In this document: positions 5,144 through 9,116 of the stretch, in pieces
Position numbering within the stretch: the first letter of the stretch is position 1
How the letters are laid out: the number at the start of each line of letters is the position of its first letter
NCBI GenBank assembly: GCA_002367335.1
Contig: DFBI01000023.1
Location: forward strand, 1 to 9,116
DNA from: Syntrophaceae bacterium UBA3084
GTDB lineage: Bacteria > Desulfobacterota > Syntrophia > Syntrophales > UBA6807
Direction of reading: 5' to 3'
DNA length: 9,116 nucleotides
The notes under the pieces: generated by a model
Told to the model about the DNA's origin: nothing
Seen by the model: the letters and a program-made list of their open reading frames with translations, nothing else
The model's database searches: none
Translations under genes and position numbers: made by a program

Positions 5144-7773
5144 AGAATCTGACCCCGGCAATGAGACAATATGTAGAAATCAAGGAGAAACACAAGGATT
5201 GTATCCTTTTTTTCAGGATGGGCGATTTCTACGAGATGTTTTTTGAGGATGCTGTTACAGCGTCCAGGGTCCTTGAAATTACACTCACGTCGAGAAACAA
5301 AGGGAAAGAAAACAGCATTCCCCTCTGTGGATTTCCTTACCATGCCGCAGCGGCTTATATCTCAAAGCTCATTGAGAATGGATATAAGGTAGCCATCTGT
5401 GAGCAGATGGAAGATCCGAAAGAAGCAAAGGGAATTGTCAAACGAGAAGTTGTTCGTATTGTTACCCCCGGACTGGTTGTTGATTCAGATACACTGACCG
5501 CCAGGGAAAACAACTTTCTCGCGGCCTTATCGGTAAATGGCAATGCCTTTGGTCTGGCGTTTATTGATATATCGACGGGCGAGTTTTGGGTGACCGAATC
5601 ACAAGACAGCGAATACTTTCTCAATGAAATCGCCGGTCTTGATATCAGGGAAGTCATTGTAAGCGAAGGATTAAAAGGAAAATCATTTCTCCGTGTCTTT
5701 GCGCAGGAGGCAAATGGGTGCAGGATAAATTATTTTCCGTCTGATTATTTCGACTTTGATGAGTCCATTGAGCTTCTTAAGGAGTGTTTTTCTTCCGATG
5801 TGATTTCAAAGATTGATTTTGCCAGCCATTCCGCCATGACATCGGCAACCGGCGCGGTTCTTCGGTATGTGAGAGAAACACAAAAAGAGAGATTAGATCA
5901 TATAAACAATATCAAATGGTATGATACAGGCAATTATCTCGTGCTGGATAACAGCGCCAAGAGAAACCTAGAACTGTTCGGTACGATTCAGGGTAACAGA
6001 AAACAGGGATCACTTATTCATGTTCTTGACGTGACCGCGACTGCCATGGGCGGAAGGAGATTGCGCTGGTGGTTGAACTATCCCCTCATCAGTCCGGATA
6101 AGATAAGAAAAAGGCTGGAGGCCGTTTCTGAGATCAAGGAAGACCACCTCCAGAGAAGGAATCTGAACGAGTTGCTTTCCTCTGTTTACGATCTGGAAAG
6201 ACTGGGAAGCAGAATTTCCATGGGTATGGCCAACGGAAGGGATTTGATTGCGCTTAAGGAATCTCTAAAAACCATTCCCCGTATCAAAGAAGTTATTTCC
6301 CATGTAGATGCTTCCCTCATTTCTTCTATATATGCCGATCTTGATGACTTGTCGCACATGGCGGATCTTATAGAAAGGTCTATCGTTTCCGATCCCCCCA
6401 TGACCATTCGCGAAGGGAATATCATCAAAAACGGATACGATAGTGAACTGGATGGACTGATTTCGGTGAGCGCCGACGGGAAGAAATGGATTGCCGCTCT
6501 TGAGGCAAAGGAAAGAAAAAGGACAGGTATAAATACGCTCAAAGTCGGGTTCAACAATGTGTTTGGGTATTATATTGAGGTGACAAAGGCAAGTGCCGCG
6601 ATGGTGCCTGATGATTATATAAGAAAACAGACCCTTGTGAATGCTGAGCGATATATTAACGAGGAACTGAAAGGGTATGAATACACGGTTCTTCATGCGG
6701 AGGATAAGAGAAAGGACAGGGAATATACGCTATTTGTGGAAATAAGGGATAAGCTGGGAGGTGAAATAAAGAAAATTCAGAACACCGCTTCGCTTCTGGC
6801 CGATCTTGATGCCCTTGTTTCTCTGGCCGAAGTTGCCGAAAGGTATAACTACTGCTGTCCAAAAATAGATGAAGAAGACAGGATTGAAATAAAGGAAAGC
6901 AGGCATCCCGTTGTAGAGAGAATGGGTCTCCATGATGGGTTTGTTCCGAATGATATCCTCCTTGATTGCGATAATAACCGGTTCCTTATCATTACGGGAC
7001 CCAATATGGCGGGAAAATCTACCTATATAAGGCAGGTAGCTCTCGTTGTTCTCATGGCGCAGATGGGGAGTTTTGTGCCTGCCACGGAAGCGCGAATAGG
7101 GGTAGTTGACAGGATATTTACCCGCGTGGGCGCCGCGGACAGTTTGGCCAGAGGGCAAAGCACCTTTATGGTTGAAATGAATGAAGTTGCTAATATACTG
7201 AATAATGCCACTTCAAAAAGTCTTATATTACTTGATGAGGTGGGGCGCGGCACAAGCACTTTTGATGGACTCAGCATTGCCTGGGCAGTGACGGAATATA
7301 TTCATGACCGCAAAATACTGGGTGCCCGGACGCTGTTTGCCACGCACTATCATGAGCTGACTGATATGGCCCGCGCAAATGAAGGGGTTAAGAATTACAG
7401 CATTGCCGTTAAGGAATGGGGAGACAGGATTATATTTCTCAGAAATATTGTAAAAGGCGGCACAAACAGGAGCTATGGTATCCAGGTAGCGCGTCTTGCA
7501 GGGGTTCCCGAAGAAGTTATCATAAGGGCAAATGAAATCCTTGAAAACCTGGAAAAGGGTGAATTAGATGAAGTGGGAATGCCCAAAATAGCCAGGGGTA
7601 AAAAAGCAGATATCCAAGAGAGGACAGGTCAGTTAACCCTTTTTCCGGATGACGAGGATTACATTATAAGTGAACTGAGAAAACTCGATGTTTCCAGTAT
7701 CACTCCGTTGGAGGCATTGAACAGGATCAGTCAATGGCAGACAAAATTGGAGGGTGGAAAAGACAAAAAATAA
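5134..7773 (+). CDS. mutS: DNA mismatch repair protein MutS
   Basis: This is a complete MutS of 879 residues, close to the usual 850-880. MutS binds mismatches and small loops as a dimer, then recruits MutL in an ATP-dependent way. The mismatch-recognition domain has the Phe-X-Glu motif at Phe32-Tyr33-Glu34 within GDFYEMF. Connector, lever and clamp regions follow, then the ABC-type ATPase domain with Walker A GPNMAGKST (622-630), the ARGQSTFMVEM signature segment, Walker B LLDEVGRGTST (Asp701-Glu702) and the THYHEL switch histidines (738, 740). Near the end QLTLF (833-837) fits the sliding-clamp binding motif, followed by a helical tail (LRKLDVSSITPLEALNRI) typical of MutS dimer/tetramer contacts. 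The start is a GTG with a good ribosome binding site, overlapping the upstream membrane-protein gene by 10 bases. No mutL lies in the window. Nothing is missing, so it should be functional. Confidence 0.98.
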   Translation: MGVKNLTPAMRQYVEIKEKHKDCILFFRMGDFYEMFFEDAVTASRVLEITLTSRNKGKENSIPLCGFPYHAAAAYISKLIENGYKVAICEQMEDPKEAKGIVKREVVRIVTPGLVVDSDTLTARENNFLAALSVNGNAFGLAFIDISTGEFWVTESQDSEYFLNEIAGLDIREVIVSEGLKGKSFLRVFAQEANGCRINYFPSDYFDFDESIELLKECFSSDVISKIDFASHSAMTSATGAVLRYVRETQKERLDHINNIKWYDTGNYLVLDNSAKRNLELFGTIQGNRKQGSLIHVLDVTATAMGGRRLRWWLNYPLISPDKIRKRLEAVSEIKEDHLQRRNLNELLSSVYDLERLGSRISMGMANGRDLIALKESLKTIPRIKEVISHVDASLISSIYADLDDLSHMADLIERSIVSDPPMTIREGNIIKNGYDSELDGLISVSADGKKWIAALEAKERKRTGINTLKVGFNNVFGYYIEVTKASAAMVPDDYIRKQTLVNAERYINEELKGYEYTVLHAEDKRKDREYTLFVEIRDKLGGEIKKIQNTASLLADLDALVSLAEVAERYNYCCPKIDEEDRIEIKESRHPVVERMGLHDGFVPNDILLDCDNNRFLIITGPNMAGKSTYIRQVALVVLMAQMGSFVPATEARIGVVDRIFTRVGAADSLARGQSTFMVEMNEVANILNNATSKSLILLDEVGRGTSTFDGLSIAWAVTEYIHDRKILGARTLFATHYHELTDMARANEGVKNYSIAVKEWGDRIIFLRNIVKGGTNRSYGIQVARLAGVPEEVIIRANEILENLEKGELDEVGMPKIARGKKADIQERTGQLTLFPDDEDYIISELRKLDVSSITPLEALNRISQWQTKLEGGKDKK

Positions 7774-7793
7774 CGGCGAATGGCTAAGGGATG

Positions 7794-7880
7794 AAAGGTG
7801 AAGACAAAAAACAAAGTCTACCTTTGAATCTTAACCCTCTGCCTTTAGCTTTTAACCTTTTACCTTTGCGGCTCTGCCGC
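7794..7880. repeat. Low-complexity repeat with two hairpins in the convergent gap
   Basis: Downstream of mutS, AAAGGT...AGAC (7794-7805) can pair with GTCT-ACCTTT (7816-7825) around an A-rich loop. ACCTTT/AACCTTTT-type units then run to about 7867, and a compact hairpin GCGGC-TCT-GCCGC (7868-7880) ends the block. No T-run follows either hairpin on either strand, so they are not classic intrinsic terminators, yet their place between two converging genes makes a role in ending transcription plausible. The composition matches the low-complexity repeats elsewhere in the window. Confidence 0.5.
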
Positions 7881-7889
7881 CTCAGGATC

Positions 7890-9116
7890 TTACTTCATAC
7901 ATACTCTCAGGACCTGGTGGAGATCTGTGTGACCTTGAATAACTTTCAATATTCCATCCTGAAGAAGAGTTGTCATCCCCTGGGAGATTGCTATTTCGCG
8001 CAAACTTTCAACAGATTCACGTTTTTGTATTGCTCTTTTGATTTCGTTTGTTGAAACAAGAAGTTCGTGAATTCCCATCCGCCCCCTGTAACCGGTGTTG
8101 TTGCACGCATTGCAACCCTTGGGGCGAAACAGTTTGAGATCGTCAGTGTAAGAAATATTAAGCTTGGCAAATGACTCATCTCCATAATTGCGGATCATTT
8201 CACTATATTCTTCCTTAGTCGGATGGTATTCTTCCTTGCACTTTTTACACAGTGTTCTTACAAGCCTTTGTGCCAGTATCCCGATAAGAGAGTCGGCGAA
8301 ATTAAGGGGATCAATTCCCATGTCGAGAAGTCGTATGATTGTTTCCGGAGCGCTGTTGGTATGTAAGGTACTGAAAACAAGATGTCCCGTGAGAGATGCT
8401 TCAACGCCGGTTTTGGCTGTTTCATAATCTCTCATTTCTCCGACCATAATGACATCCGGATCGGCTCTGAGAAATGAGCGCATAGCATTAGCAAAGTCGA
8501 AATTGATCTTGGGGTTAACCTGAACCTGCCGGAGTCCCTGTTGTGTAATTTCCACGGGATCTTCAGCTGTCCAGATTTTTGTTTCCGGTTTGTTAATGTG
8601 ATGCAATGCCGCATGAAGAGTTGTGGTCTTACCTGAACCCGTCGGGCCGACAGCCAGAATCATGCCGTATGGTTTTTCCACCAGCTTTAACAATGTATCA
8701 TAATTATATGAGGAAAGAGCCATGCTTTCAAGTGGCATTGTTTCACCCTTAGCGAGGATACGCATAACGACATCCTCGGTGCCTCCCTGTGTAGGTATCG
8801 TGACGACGCGGAGTTCTATGTTCCCTTCTCCTTTGGGGCGTCTGAATTTGATTTTGCCATCCTGTGGCCGTCTCCTTTCAGTAATATCGAGATTTGACAT
8901 AATCTTAATTCGTGAAACGATTGCTGATCTGTAATTAAAGGGAACTGTTTGATATACTCCTAAATCACCATCTATCCTGAATCTGATTTCAACGATTTTT
9001 TTGATCAGGCTGGGTTCTACATGTATATCTGAGGCTCCTCGCATGTATGCATCATTGATTACCTTGTTAACGAGCTGCATGACGATACTATCCGTTTCTA
9101 ATATAGAGTCGTCTTC
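7890..9116 (-). CDS. GspE/PilB-family assembly ATPase, N-terminus beyond the window
   Basis: The 408 C-terminal residues are present; the frame is open to the right edge, and family proteins have about 150-200 more at the N-terminus, so the Met at 9080 is internal. This hexameric cytoplasmic ATPase drives type IV pilus extension or type II secretion at the inner membrane. Seen in order: LVNKVINDAYMRGASDIHVEP (start of the N2 domain), Walker A GPTGSGKTT (8625-8648), Asp box AEDPVE, Walker B with Glu in PDVIMVGEMRD (about 8427-8465), His box STLHTN, and a zinc tetracysteine CKKC (8238-8249) plus CNAC near 8100-8115. The zinc motif and GEMRD favour an extension or secretion ATPase over the retraction ATPase PilT. 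PilB and GspE cannot be told apart without the N-terminus and neighbours. It converges on mutS. Confidence 0.95.
   Translation of the reverse strand, partial: EDDSILETDSIVMQLVNKVINDAYMRGASDIHVEPSLIKKIVEIRFRIDGDLGVYQTVPFNYRSAIVSRIKIMSNLDITERRRPQDGKIKFRRPKGEGNIELRVVTIPTQGGTEDVVMRILAKGETMPLESMALSSYNYDTLLKLVEKPYGMILAVGPTGSGKTTTLHAALHHINKPETKIWTAEDPVEITQQGLRQVQVNPKINFDFANAMRSFLRADPDVIMVGEMRDYETAKTGVEASLTGHLVFSTLHTNSAPETIIRLLDMGIDPLNFADSLIGILAQRLVRTLCKKCKEEYHPTKEEYSEMIRNYGDESFAKLNISYTDDLKLFRPKGCNACNNTGYRGRMGIHELLVSTNEIKRAIQKRESVESLREIAISQGMTTLLQDGILKVIQGHTDLHQVLRVCMK

Noticed and set aside
7868..7880. Intrinsic terminator for mutS or the pilus ATPase
   Set aside because: The stem is only 5 bp and no T-run follows on either strand, so it was kept only as a hairpin in a repeat block.

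Overview
The window looks like chromosomal DNA of a Gram-negative, two-component-rich bacterium. The best guess is a member of the Desulfobacterota (former Deltaproteobacteria), possibly of the Syntrophales type. The basis is the style of the proteins (a receiver/PAS/histidine kinase/receiver hybrid, a GGDEF-receiver-HD-GYP protein and a GspE/PilB ATPase with a zinc tetracysteine) and the many short, low-complexity repeats that fill the gaps between genes. This assignment is inference; there is no rRNA or other marker in the window.

Layout from left to right. Positions 1-582 hold no convincing gene and are built largely of short dispersed repeats. Positions 583-1942 (minus) hold a GGDEF-receiver-HD-GYP protein that appears damaged: its GGDEF signature has decayed to SGDVF, and its HD-GYP domain breaks off just before the GYP motif. 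A remnant of the expected C-terminus follows in another frame. Positions 2193-4136 (minus) hold a complete hybrid histidine kinase with receivers at both ends. Positions 4137-4738 are a 600-base gap with repeats, several hairpins and a good sigma-70-like promoter facing right. That promoter serves a small four-helix membrane protein of the YvlD/phage-holin-IV family (4739-5143), which overlaps by 10 bases the start of a complete mutS (5134-7773). A short convergent gap with hairpins and A/G-rich repeat sequence separates mutS from the C-terminal two thirds of a type IV pilus/type II secretion assembly ATPase (7890 to beyond 9116, minus).

How the genes relate. The two minus-strand signalling genes lie in the same direction, the kinase upstream of the damaged c-di-GMP-type regulator, but a repeat-rich gap of about 250 bases separates them, so a shared transcript is possible but not shown. 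The yvlD-like gene and mutS very probably form a translationally coupled pair. Nothing in the window ties the pilus/secretion ATPase to its neighbours, although c-di-GMP signalling often controls type IV pili.

No new defence system, CRISPR array, insertion sequence, tRNA or rRNA was found. The most rewarding observations are the apparent microhomology deletion in the HD-GYP domain, the degenerate GGDEF site that keeps its c-di-GMP inhibitory motif, and the families of intergenic repeats, one of which reaches the 5' end of a reading frame.
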